A stretch of DNA of 64,000 nucleotides. It comes from Actinocorallia sp. API 0066 (GTDB taxonomy: Bacteria > Actinomycetota > Actinomycetes > Streptosporangiales > Streptosporangiaceae). Position 1 is the first letter of the stretch, and the number at the start of each line of letters is the position of its first letter. The stretch lies in the NCBI RefSeq assembly GCF_020991275.1, contig NZ_JAJLQY010000002.1:62001-126000 (forward strand). Reading direction: 5' to 3'. The position numbers were made by a program, and so were the translations under genes. Below the pieces are notes generated by a model. It saw only the letters and a program-made list of their open reading frames with translations, did not search any database and was not told where the DNA came from. Shown piece after piece: positions 34,389 to 42,419 of the stretch.

Positions 34389-35299
34389 CGATCCACCTCA
34401 TCTCGGTCGGCCGCAGCATCACCGCGTTCCTGAACGACCCCTACGGCGTGGTCGACGAGGCCACGGCCGACCTGGTGTCCGGCGCCTACCGTGACCTGTT
34501 CGCCGACGTCACCGCCGAGGCGGCCGCCCGCCGAGTCGCCTCCTGCCTGGACGGCACCGATCCCGCCCTGGCCGCAGACGTCACGGACCTGGCCGCACGC
34601 CTGCGGGTCGGCTTCTGGCCCGCCTCGGTCAGCGCCGAGCTGAGCACCCTGGACAAGGCCGTCCACCTGCGGCGCCTGCCCGACGGCGACATCGCTCTCC
34701 TGCTCACCTCCGACACCGCTGCCGGGTTGGAGGCGGCCCTGTGGAACGCGCTCGCGCTCACCGGCGGCGACCTGGCCCGCGTCACCTACCTGGCCGCCTC
34801 CGGCCTGACCGACGACGACTTCACCGACCTGCGCGGCCGGGCCGTGATCTGCCGAGTCCCCGGCATGGACGCGGGCAACAGTGCGGGCTTCGCCTCCGCC
34901 ATGGGCCACCTCGGCCGGATCGGCGCCGGCCTGCTGAAGCACGCCCGCCCCGGCGGGGAAGAAGATTTCGCCTTCCACCTGTCGGGCGGATTCAAGGCCG
35001 CCGTCCCCTACCTGATCGGGCTGGCCGAGGGCGTCCGTTCCCGCACTGAGGCGCCCGTCCGCGCCTGGGTGCTGCACGACACCTCCGACGCCCGCATCGC
35101 CCTGCCCCTGCGCCGCCTGCACCCCGGCACGGTCGACCGCGAACTCAAGGCATTCGCCGGCGGCGTCAGCACCGACAGACCCGCCGGGAACCAACTCGAC
35201 GGCTACGCCTACGAGCAGGCCGGGGCCACCCGCTGGGAGCTGACCGCCTTCGGCGTCGGCCTGCGCGCCCTGTTCGGCCACCCCAACGAGAGCGACTGA
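34385..35299 (+). CDS. CARF-domain CRISPR protein, APE2256 (TIGR02619) type
   Basis: 304 aa. Features of the CARF Rossmann-like fold: first strand IHLISVGRSITAFLND, LLTSDTAAG, and FAFHLSGGFKAAVPYL with Ser-Gly-Gly near residues 200-202, the element that contacts cyclic oligoadenylates in related proteins. The C-terminal LDGYAYEQAGATRWELTAFGVGLRALF could be a small winged-helix-like domain. No HEPN or PD-D/ExK nuclease domain is apparent, so a sensor, adaptor or ring nuclease is more likely than an effector. It is between cmr6 and the membrane protein gene, with overlaps of 4 bp and 1 bp. Confidence 0.8.
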   Translation: MTIHLISVGRSITAFLNDPYGVVDEATADLVSGAYRDLFADVTAEAAARRVASCLDGTDPALAADVTDLAARLRVGFWPASVSAELSTLDKAVHLRRLPDGDIALLLTSDTAAGLEAALWNALALTGGDLARVTYLAASGLTDDDFTDLRGRAVICRVPGMDAGNSAGFASAMGHLGRIGAGLLKHARPGGEEDFAFHLSGGFKAAVPYLIGLAEGVRSRTEAPVRAWVLHDTSDARIALPLRRLHPGTVDRELKAFAGGVSTDRPAGNQLDGYAYEQAGATRWELTAFGVGLRALFGHPNESD

Positions 35300-36753
35300 T
35301 GGACCCGGCCGGGCGGTTCGGGCAGCGGCTGCGTGACGGCGTCCTGCGCACCTCCGAACGCCTGCGCGACCCCCGGTGGCGGGAGCACGACCGCGAAGCG
35401 CTGCGCGATGCCGGAGACGGGCTCAACCGCGCCCTCGAACCCCTCGGGCGGCCGCGCGACGTCCCCCGCCCTTCCACCCCGGAGATCGACCAGGCACTGG
35501 ACGGGCTGCGCGACCTCCTGGCCGGGAACAGGCCGCTGCTGCGCGCCGTCCTGTACAGCCCCGACCTGGCCTGGGCGCGGTTTCGGTCCGCCCGCCCGGA
35601 CCTCATGGAGGCTTTCGCCGCCCTGTGCCACCTCGCCGAAGCCGCCTGGCGGTGCGTCGCCGACACCCCGTCGCCCGACCTCGCCACCCTGCGCCCGCCG
35701 GCCGCCCGTCTGCGGTTCCTCACCCTGAGCGAACCGTTCCGCCACCGCGCCGACGACGGCCCGTGGAAACCGGAGGACGACCTGGGCGAGCACGGCGTCT
35801 ACGACGCGGTCTTCGGCGAGAACTCCTGGCACGAGTACACCAGCCGCTGCCGGGACGCCCGCCGCGCCTGGCTCTCCTTCCTCAACGCCTACGAGTCCCA
35901 TCCCGTGCTGGCCCGCGCCGACCCCGCCGACCTGGAACGGGAACTCGGGCTGCTGGCCTTCCGTAACGGCCGCCCCACCACCGCACTGACGCTCTCGGGA
36001 ACCTCGCTCGCCAGCCCCGCCGCCCCCAACGCCGACGACCTGGCGATCTACGCCGAGGTCACCGAACTCCATCTGCTGCCCCGCTTCCGGATCCGGCAGG
36101 CCACGGCCCTTACCTGGCTGGCCTCACCCGGCAGCCGCATCCTGGGCCTTCTGCCGGCCGTCATCTGCGCGCTTACCGCGACCGCGTCGATCGCCCTCGC
36201 TGTCACCGGGCATTTTGTCCCCGCCGGATGGACGGCCCTTGCCTTCTACGGTCTCTTGTGCCTAGGCACCCTCGCGCGGGGCCCATCGTTCGCCACGCCG
36301 TGGCTGCTGCGCCTGCCCGCCGCGGCCTCACTGGGCCTGCTGTTGCTGTCCAGCCTGCACCCCACTTGGTGGGACACGCCATTGCGCGGCGTCACAGCGC
36401 CCTGCGTGCTCGTCGCCGCGTCCGTCGGGTACCTGCTCGTCGAGGCACGCAACCACGGCGCCGCGCCCCTGGCCGCCGTGGCCCGCGCGCTGACCGTCAC
36501 CGCCGTCGGCTCCCTGCACGCCCTCCTGGTCGCCCTCATCGGGCTGGCGCTCGTCGTCCCGGCCTACATGGAGTCCCCGGACGCCAAGACCCGTGTCCAC
36601 CACGTGCTGGACTCCGCCTCCGCCGGCCACTCCTGGCACCTGCTGTTCCTTGCCGCCAGCGTCTGCCTGGCCGCCGGCGTGTTCTCCCAGATCCTCTGGG
36701 ACGACCGCCCCATCACCGCACCACTCGCCCACATCCACCGGCGCACGGGATGA
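35299..36753 (+). CDS. Unrecognised multi-pass membrane protein inside the Cmr operon
   Basis: 484 aa and not a known Cmr subunit. Residues 1-275 are soluble-looking, charged and helical. Six hydrophobic segments follow at about 281-303, 309-326, 334-352, 363-382, 397-423 and 446-466, with a short basic tail. The ATG overlaps the stop of the CARF gene by one base (TGATG) and cmr1 starts 4 bp after its stop, so it is translated as part of the complex operon. No signal peptide, Walker motif or clear nuclease motif was seen; one RDPRWREH (R-x6-H) near the N-terminus could be chance. Position suggests a membrane effector or anchor controlled by cyclic oligoadenylate. Confidence 0.75.
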   Translation: MDPAGRFGQRLRDGVLRTSERLRDPRWREHDREALRDAGDGLNRALEPLGRPRDVPRPSTPEIDQALDGLRDLLAGNRPLLRAVLYSPDLAWARFRSARPDLMEAFAALCHLAEAAWRCVADTPSPDLATLRPPAARLRFLTLSEPFRHRADDGPWKPEDDLGEHGVYDAVFGENSWHEYTSRCRDARRAWLSFLNAYESHPVLARADPADLERELGLLAFRNGRPTTALTLSGTSLASPAAPNADDLAIYAEVTELHLLPRFRIRQATALTWLASPGSRILGLLPAVICALTATASIALAVTGHFVPAGWTALAFYGLLCLGTLARGPSFATPWLLRLPAAASLGLLLLSSLHPTWWDTPLRGVTAPCVLVAASVGYLLVEARNHGAAPLAAVARALTVTAVGSLHALLVALIGLALVVPAYMESPDAKTRVHHVLDSASAGHSWHLLFLAASVCLAAGVFSQILWDDRPITAPLAHIHRRTG

Positions 36754-36757
36754 ACCC

Positions 36758-37999
36758 ATGACCTGGACCACCCTCACGCTCACCGTCACCACCCCCCTGT
36801 TCAACGCTGGGGCCGTCAACGGCAGGGAACCCGACTCTGACAAGACGGGCATCCGCGTCCCCTCCCTGCGCGGTGCCCTCCGTTTCTGGTTCCGCGCCCT
36901 GGCCGGTGTCATCACCGGGCCCGACCTCGCCCTGCTCAGTGAACTCGAAGGCCGCGCCCTCGGCCACACCGGCAACGCCTCGCCCGTCCGTTTCCGCGTC
37001 TCCCGGCAGCCTCCCCTCACCCTCCCCTCCGGTCGCCACACCTTCACCCCGCCCCCCGGACTCGTCCTGGAGAAGCGCGTCAAGGAACCCGGATACTGGA
37101 TCCACTACCTCCTCGGCCAGGGCCTGGCCGACCTCGGAAACCTCCGCGTCAACCGGCCCTACGTCGCCCCCGGCCAGCCCTGGGAACTGAAGATCGCCTT
37201 CGGCCCCGACGACCGCCTCAACTCACCCGTCCTGGCCGCCCTCTGGCTACTGTGCGCCTACGGCGGGCTCGGCGCCCGCACCCGCCGCGGCTTCGGCGGC
37301 GTCCGCATCACCCGTGTCGACGGCCCCCTCCCCGAACCCTGGACTGCCCGGGACCTGCTGGCCCCGCCCGCCATGGCGCACGGCGAGATCACCGGCCTGC
37401 GGCTCCCCGTCCACATCCTCAAGGCCGCCGGACTGCTCACCGCCTACATCCGCGAGGAACTCGGAAGACCGGGGTTCTCCATCGCCGACTGGCAGGAGCC
37501 GCCCTCCTTTCCCGTCCTCAGCCGGCAGCACACGCTCGCCGTCCTCAGCACTCGTGCCTTCCCCTCCTGGGAGAAGACTCTGGGGCACGCCGGAGAACAG
37601 TTCCGCCGGTTCCGTGCCTCGCGCGACTACCCCGGCGCGCGTTACCGGCCCGACATCAAGACCCCCGAATGGGAGGACGTCGTCCATGGCGCCGACGACC
37701 ACTTCACCCTCGGGGCCCTCGGCCTCCCCGTCGTCTACAAGGACGGAATCAGCGTGGGCGTGGAGGTGGACGGCAAACCCTCCCGCCGCGCCTCACCCCT
37801 GTGGATCCGCGCCGTAGGGCACGGCACGGACTGGCGGATCCTGTCCTTCGCCTTCACCGGCAGCTTCCTCCCCTCCGGCCAGGACGCGCCCGAGGTCGTC
37901 CTTCGCGGAAAAGGCCCGAGAAGAACACTGAACGTCGCGGACGAGGACGTCGCCGAACTCGCCCGAGCGTGGATGCGCCGGCTGCGGCCCGCCCCCTGA
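36758..37999 (+). CDS. cmr1: Type III-B CRISPR subunit Cmr1
   Basis: RAMP subunit that binds the 3' part of the crRNA and target. 413 aa. N-terminus LTLTVTTPLFNAGA, then VPSLRGALRFWFRALAG, and GLGARTRRGFGGVRI are classic Cmr1 elements. Being last in the operon, after two accessory genes, is unusual because cmr1 often comes first. Convergent with a Cas6-like fragment. Confidence 0.92.
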   Translation: MTWTTLTLTVTTPLFNAGAVNGREPDSDKTGIRVPSLRGALRFWFRALAGVITGPDLALLSELEGRALGHTGNASPVRFRVSRQPPLTLPSGRHTFTPPPGLVLEKRVKEPGYWIHYLLGQGLADLGNLRVNRPYVAPGQPWELKIAFGPDDRLNSPVLAALWLLCAYGGLGARTRRGFGGVRITRVDGPLPEPWTARDLLAPPAMAHGEITGLRLPVHILKAAGLLTAYIREELGRPGFSIADWQEPPSFPVLSRQHTLAVLSTRAFPSWEKTLGHAGEQFRRFRASRDYPGARYRPDIKTPEWEDVVHGADDHFTLGALGLPVVYKDGISVGVEVDGKPSRRASPLWIRAVGHGTDWRILSFAFTGSFLPSGQDAPEVVLRGKGPRRTLNVADEDVAELARAWMRRLRPAP

Positions 38000-38061
38000 A
38001 CACCGCCCCGCCACCGGCCAGGAGAGGCTCTCCCACCCACCGGAACCGGCGCGGAGGCCGG

Positions 38062-38328
38062 TCAGCTCGCCACGGGTCCGTCCGGGCCGAGGTCGGTGGC
38101 GCCGAATCCGTGAGTGGTGCGGGCACCGGTGCCGCTGCACACGGCGAACCGCGCCAGCGCCGCCAGCGCGGCCCGCACGCGCGGCGGCGTGCCCGGCCGG
38201 GAACCCAGCACCGCCGACCCCACGAACCCCGTCGCCGGATGCCCGTAACCCGCCACAAGATCGCATGCAAACGGACACCGTTCCCACAGGTCAGGCCAGC
38301 GATAGAAGGCCAAGCCTTCCAATAACAC
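38062..38328 (-). pseudogene. Fragment resembling the C-terminus of Cas6
   Basis: 88 codons from a GTG at 38328. GHPATGFVGSAVLG followed by a helix and CSGTGARTTHGFGATDL matches the C-terminal half of Cas6-type crRNA endonucleases (GFVGS strand and glycine-rich loop). Cas6 normally has about 240-300 residues, and no matching N-terminal half is found upstream although the frame stays open for at least 40 codons. Most likely a truncated remnant, so crRNA processing must come from elsewhere. The alternative is an intact but divergent short RAMP. Confidence 0.5.
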
Positions 38329-38624
38329 ACCAGCCCGCAGGGCACAGAAACGGTAGAGACCGCAGCCGCGTGCGCACCCTCTGAAGCTTTCAAGAACCTG
38401 CGAGTTCTCAGGGTCTGGAGAGTCACGCCGGGAACTGGACCGGCTCGGTCGGCCTGTCGGGGCTGGCGAAATACTTTGCCCAGAACGCCTCGTGTGACCT
38501 TCGACAACGCCTGACGGACGACGACGGCGGCGCGCGGACCGGCCAGGCTGCGCTGAGGCCGTGGACCCACGAGGCCCCCGGGTCCCGCTGCGGGGCGGTG
38601 GGGTTTTGGGGTTAGGGTTTGGGG
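38329..38624. other. Intergenic region with no recognised feature
   Basis: About 300 bp between the Cas6-like fragment and the RibD-like reductase. No CRISPR repeat pair, tRNA or convincing hairpin was seen. The right end becomes very G- and T-rich on the plus strand, continuing into the next gene. Confidence 0.5.
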
Positions 38625-39314
38625 ATGGGGGAGAGGCCGTATGTGGTGGTGAGTGTGGCGGTGTCGGTGGACGGGTTTATTGATGATGCGTCGGGGGGGA
38701 GGTTGCGGTTGTCCAATGCGGAGGATTTTGAGCGGGTGGATGAGGTGAGGGCTGGGGTGGACGCGATTCTGGTGGGGGCGGAGACGGTGCGGCGGGACAA
38801 TCCGTCGTTGCTTGTGCGGTCGGAGATGAGGAGGGCGGAAAGGCGTCGGAAGGGGGTGCCGGAGGATCTGGTCAAGGTGACGCTCACGTCTAGTGGGGAG
38901 GGGTTGGAGGCTGGGGCTCGGTTTTTTACGACGGGGGAGGAGCCCAAGATCGTTTATACGGTGGCGGGGGTCGCGGGGCGGTTGCGGGAGAGGTTGGGCG
39001 GGGTGGCGGAGATCGTGGATCTTGGGGAGTGGGTGGGGCCTCGGGTGTTGTTGGAGGATCTTTATCGGCGGGGGGTGCGGCGGGTGATGGTCGAAGGGGG
39101 AGGGGGGGTGCACACGGCGTTTCTGACGGCGGATGTTGTTGATGAGGTGCATCTTGCGGTGGCGCCGTTCTTTATTGGGGACGGGCGGGCGCCTAGGTTC
39201 ACCTATGAAGGGGTTTTTCCGCAGGGGCCTGGAAGGCCGATGCGGTTGGCGGAAGTGCGGGCGATCGGGGAGATCGCCTTTCTTCGGTATCTGATCGGGG
39301 AGTCGGATGGGTGA
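38625..39314 (+). CDS. RibD C-terminal (pyrimidine reductase/DHFR-like) protein
   Basis: 229 aa. Starts MGERPYVVVSVAVSVDGFIDD; DAILVGAETVRRDNPSL, the GVRRVMVEGGGGVHTAFL segment and DEVHLAVAPFFIGDGRAP match the NADPH-dependent reductase domain of RibD. It is a stand-alone reductase. Codon use differs sharply from its neighbours, with third positions mostly G or T and few C, and the plus strand is strongly G-rich, suggesting recent acquisition or unusual mutational bias. It overlaps the deaminase gene by 8 bp. No other riboflavin genes are nearby. Confidence 0.88.
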   Translation: MGERPYVVVSVAVSVDGFIDDASGGRLRLSNAEDFERVDEVRAGVDAILVGAETVRRDNPSLLVRSEMRRAERRRKGVPEDLVKVTLTSSGEGLEAGARFFTTGEEPKIVYTVAGVAGRLRERLGGVAEIVDLGEWVGPRVLLEDLYRRGVRRVMVEGGGGVHTAFLTADVVDEVHLAVAPFFIGDGRAPRFTYEGVFPQGPGRPMRLAEVRAIGEIAFLRYLIGESDG

Positions 39315-39750
39315 GCGGGTGGACGATCGGCGGTGGCTGGGGCTCGCCTGTGAGCTGGCGCGGGAGTGTCCGCCTTCGCGGACGGCCTTCTCCGTCGGGG
39401 CCGTCGTGGTAGGCGCGGACGGTAAGGAGCTGGCGCGGGGGTACTCGCGCGAGACGGACGACAAGGTGCACGCCGAAGAGGCGGCGTTGGCGAAGCTGCC
39501 AGGGGTGGACCTCGCGGGGGCCACCGTCTACAGCTCGCTGGAGCCGTGCGCGCGGCGGCTTTCGCGGCCTCAGCCGTGCGCGCGGCTGATCGTGGCCGCC
39601 GGGGTGCGGCGTGTGGTGTTCGCGTGGCGCGAGCCGGTGCTCTTTGTGGAGGGCGACGGGGTGGAGGTGCTGGCGGACCTGGGGGTCGAGGTGGTGGAGA
39701 TCCCGGCGTTCGCGGCGCGCGCGAAGCTGCCGAACGCGCATCTGCTGTAA
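39307..39750 (+). CDS. Cytidine/deoxycytidylate-type deaminase (RibD N-terminal-like)
   Basis: 147 aa zinc deaminase. Zinc-binding motifs DDKVHAEEAAL and SSLEPCARRLSRPQPCARLI carry His, Glu and two Cys. With the preceding reductase it forms the two activities of RibD, but as separate genes in reverse order. Codon use is more normal than in the reductase gene. Likely acts on a pterin or pyrimidine-like intermediate; a role in riboflavin synthesis or a modified nucleoside pathway cannot be told apart. Confidence 0.88.
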   Translation: MGERVDDRRWLGLACELARECPPSRTAFSVGAVVVGADGKELARGYSRETDDKVHAEEAALAKLPGVDLAGATVYSSLEPCARRLSRPQPCARLIVAAGVRRVVFAWREPVLFVEGDGVEVLADLGVEVVEIPAFAARAKLPNAHLL

Positions 39751-39769
39751 CCGGGACGGAACCCGTCAT

Positions 39770-39785
39770 TGAGACTGGAGTCTCG
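39770..39785. promoter_or_regulatory. Candidate operator GAGAC-N4-GTCTCG upstream of aldehyde dehydrogenase
   Basis: TGAGACTGGAGTCTCG, about 47 bp before the start codon. Its inner arms GAGACT and AGTCTC form a 6-2-6 palindrome, and the frame matches the P450 site at 18905-18920. Confidence 0.55.
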
Positions 39786-39831
39786 CCGTCGTATGCTGCG
39801 CCCAAGCAAGCACTCGGTTGGCGGAGGTGTC

Positions 39832-41274
39832 ATGCACGAGCACAAGTCCTTCTTCATCGGCGGCGACTGGGTCGCGCCGGCGGGGACCGGGGTGATCGAG
39901 GTCGTCTCCCCGCACACCGAGGAGGTCATCGGACGGGTCCCGGACGGCACCGAGGCGGACATCGACAGGGCGGTCGCGGCGGCCCGCGCGGCGTTCGACG
40001 ACGGGCCGTGGCCGCGCCTGACGCCCGCCGAGCGGGCCGAGGCCGTCGGCCGCCTGTCCGCGCTGTACGCGGCCAACGTGCAGCCGATGGCGGACCTGGT
40101 GACGGCCGAGATGGGGTCGCCCGCGCTGTTCTCGGTGTTCGCGCAGGCAGCGATCCCGCAGATGGTGCTGCAGTACTACGTAGATCTGGCCGCCACCTAC
40201 CCGTGGGAGGAGGAGCGGCCGGGCCTCCAGGGCCCGGTGACGGTCGTGCGCGAGCCGGTCGGCGTCGTCGGCGCCATCGTGCCGTGGAACGTCCCCCAGT
40301 TCACGCTGATGCTCAAGCTCGCCCCGGCGCTCATCGCGGGCTGCACGATCGTGGCGAAGCCGTCGCCGGAGACGCCCCTGGACGCCTACCTGCTCGCCGA
40401 GTGGGTCAAGGAGGCGGGCATCCCGGACGGCGTCGTGAACATCGTCCCGGGCGGCCGTGAGGCGGGCGCGCACCTGGTGGCCCACCCGGACGTGGACAAG
40501 GTCGCCTTCACAGGGTCCACCGCCGCCGGACGCCAGATCGCGGCCGTGTGCGGGCAGCAGCTCAAGCGGGTCACCCTGGAGCTGGGCGGCAAGTCCGCGG
40601 CCGTCATCCTGGACGACGCCGACCTCGCCACCACCGTCGAGGGCTTCAAGCTCGCCTCGCTGATGAACAACGGCCAGGCGTGCGCCGCGCAGACCCGGAT
40701 CCTCGCCCCGCGCTCCCGCTACGCCGAGGTGGCTGACGCGCTCGCCACGATGGTCGCGGGCATGGCGGTAGGCGACCCGACGGATTACGGCACCGAGATC
40801 GGCCCCCTGGTGGCCCGCCGTCAGCAGGAGCGCGTGGAGAGCTACATCCGGATCGGCCAGGACGAGGGCGCGAAGATCCTCGTCGGGGGGCTCAACCGGC
40901 CGTACGACCGTGGCTGGTACGTCGCCCCGACGGTGTTCGGCGACGTCACCAACGACATGCGGATAGCCCGCGAGGAGATCTTCGGGCCCGTCCTTTCCCT
41001 CATCGCCTACGACGACGAGGAGGACGCCATCCGTATCGCCAACGACAGCGAGTACGGCCTGGGCGGCTCGGTCTGGACCGCCGACGAGGAGCGCGGCGTC
41101 GCCGTCGCCCGCCGCATCCGCACCGGGAGCTGCGGCGTCAACCTCTACAGCATCGACCCGGCGACCCCGTTCGGCGGCTACAAGTCCAGCGGCCTGGGCC
41201 GTGAACTCGGCCCGGAAGGGCTGGACGCCTACCTGGAGCACAAGGCGATCCCCCGCCCTGCCCCCCAACCCTGA
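39832..41274 (+). CDS. NAD(P)-dependent aldehyde dehydrogenase
   Basis: 480 aa, normal for the superfamily. Catalytic Cys284 in NNGQACAAQTR and Glu250 in TLELGGKS; cofactor segment AFTGSTAAGR; late FGGYKSSGLGRE. GGAGG precedes the ATG at 39832. Oxidises an aldehyde to an acid. The shared upstream palindrome links it with the P450 at 19 kb, so it could oxidise an aldehyde made from the P450 product; this is inference. Confidence 0.93.
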   Translation: MHEHKSFFIGGDWVAPAGTGVIEVVSPHTEEVIGRVPDGTEADIDRAVAAARAAFDDGPWPRLTPAERAEAVGRLSALYAANVQPMADLVTAEMGSPALFSVFAQAAIPQMVLQYYVDLAATYPWEEERPGLQGPVTVVREPVGVVGAIVPWNVPQFTLMLKLAPALIAGCTIVAKPSPETPLDAYLLAEWVKEAGIPDGVVNIVPGGREAGAHLVAHPDVDKVAFTGSTAAGRQIAAVCGQQLKRVTLELGGKSAAVILDDADLATTVEGFKLASLMNNGQACAAQTRILAPRSRYAEVADALATMVAGMAVGDPTDYGTEIGPLVARRQQERVESYIRIGQDEGAKILVGGLNRPYDRGWYVAPTVFGDVTNDMRIAREEIFGPVLSLIAYDDEEDAIRIANDSEYGLGGSVWTADEERGVAVARRIRTGSCGVNLYSIDPATPFGGYKSSGLGRELGPEGLDAYLEHKAIPRPAPQP

Positions 41275-41291
41275 ACCACTCCCCCTCCCCG

Positions 41292-41326
41292 GCCCCCGGG
41301 CGCGGCACCCCCTCGCGCCCGGGGGC
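41292..41326. terminator. Strong hairpin between convergent genes
   Basis: Perfect 13-bp arms (GCCCCCGGGCGCG at 41292-41304 and complement at 41314-41326) with a 9-nt loop. Serves the aldehyde dehydrogenase and possibly the convergent CDF gene. Confidence 0.85.
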
Positions 41327-41336
41327 TTCGCCGTCC

Positions 41337-42323
41337 CTAAGGAGGCCCGCCCGGTGTGTCTGTGTCCGTGTCGGTCGGCGGGGCGGTGTGCAGGGGTGCT
41401 TCGGGCGCGTCGGTGGGCTCGGGGTCGAGGCCGGTGTCCTGGTAGGAGAGCGGGTCCTCGATGGCCTCCAGGTGGGTGAAGACGGAGGCGTGGGGGAGCG
41501 CGGCGCGGATGGCGGACTCGACGTCGGTGGCGGTGCGGTGGCCGTGCCAGACCGTCCACGAGCCGGGCACGAGGACGTGCAGCGAGACGAACGAGCGGCT
41601 CCCCGCCTGCCGGGTCCGCAGCGCGTGGAAGACGATCCCGTCGGCCTGGAAGGGGCGCAACGCGTCGTTGATGAGCCCCTGTTCCCCGGGCGGGAGGGCG
41701 CGGTCCATGAGCCCGCCGCCGGAGCGCTTCACCAGCCGCGAGCCGGTGAACGCGATGTTCGCCGCGACGGCGAGCGCGATGAGCGGGTCGAGCACGTGCC
41801 ACCCGGTGAACGCGACGGCGGCGACGCCGAGGATGACGCCCGCCGACGTCCACACGTCCGTGAGCAGGTGTTTGCCGTCGGCCTCCAGGATGATCGAGCG
41901 GTGCGCCCGCCCGGCCCTGATGAGCACCACGGCGACGGACAGGTTGATCACCGAGGCGAGCGCCGACACCGCGAGGCCGACCCCGACGTCCTCGACCGGC
42001 TGCGGCGACAGCAGCCGCTGGACGGCCGCGACGGTGATCGTCACCGCCGCGATGAAGATCATGATGCCTTCGGCGCCCGCAGAGAAGTACTCGGCTTTGG
42101 TGTGCCCGTAGGCGTGCTCGTCGTCGGCGGGCATGGACGACCAGCGCAGCGCCCCCACGGCGATGAGCGCCGCCACAAGGTTCACCACGGACTCGGCGGC
42201 GTCCGACAGCAGGCCGACCGAACCTGTCAGCCACCAGGCCGTCGTCTTCAGCGCGATCGTGGCGATGGCGGCCGCCACCGACAGCCAAAGCAGCCGCCCC
42301 AGCCTTCTGTCGGCCCCCGTCAT
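41337..42323 (-). CDS. Cation diffusion facilitator (CDF) metal exporter
   Basis: 328 aa, about six membrane segments and a cytosolic C-terminal domain. Metal-site helix pieces SVGLLSDAAESVVN and the later HRSIILEADGKHLLTDVWTSAGV carry the paired Asp/His residues of Zn/Fe/Mn-transporting CDFs; HAYGHTKAEYFSAG is the loop signature. A Thr/Asp/Pro-rich tail follows the C-terminal domain. Metal specificity not determinable. ATG at 42323. Confidence 0.93.
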   Translation of the reverse strand: MTGADRRLGRLLWLSVAAAIATIALKTTAWWLTGSVGLLSDAAESVVNLVAALIAVGALRWSSMPADDEHAYGHTKAEYFSAGAEGIMIFIAAVTITVAAVQRLLSPQPVEDVGVGLAVSALASVINLSVAVVLIRAGRAHRSIILEADGKHLLTDVWTSAGVILGVAAVAFTGWHVLDPLIALAVAANIAFTGSRLVKRSGGGLMDRALPPGEQGLINDALRPFQADGIVFHALRTRQAGSRSFVSLHVLVPGSWTVWHGHRTATDVESAIRAALPHASVFTHLEAIEDPLSYQDTGLDPEPTDAPEAPLHTAPPTDTDTDTPGGPP

Positions 42324-42381
42324 CGTGCCTCCCGCCCTCCGGAACCCCCCAACTATGCCCCTTACCCAGAGGCCCCGTAGG

Positions 42382-42413
42382 GAGGGGTGCCCGGAGCGGG
42401 TCGGGCACCCCTC
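42382..42413 (-). terminator. Hairpin after truncated dehydrogenase
   Basis: GAGGGGTGCCC at 42382-42392 and its complement at 42403-42413 (11-bp perfect arms, 10-nt loop), 7 bp past the stop codon of the dehydrogenase remnant. Confidence 0.75.
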
Positions 42414-42419
42414 ATTGGG

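Noticed and set aside
35299-35400. HEPN RNase motif in the CRISPR membrane protein
   Set aside because: A single R-x6-H string near the N-terminus in an Arg-rich stretch is weak evidence; no surrounding HEPN-like helix pattern could be verified by eye.
38329-38624. Hidden CRISPR array or leader next to the Cmr operon
   Set aside because: No repeated 25-40-bp word was found in this interval or in the 225 bp before cmr2.
37854-39524. Long minus-strand frame of 556 codons opposite cmr1's end and the RibD-like pair
   Set aside because: Mostly Pro/His/Arg-rich antisense of well-supported plus-strand genes. Only the 38062-38328 section, in another frame, has family-like content.
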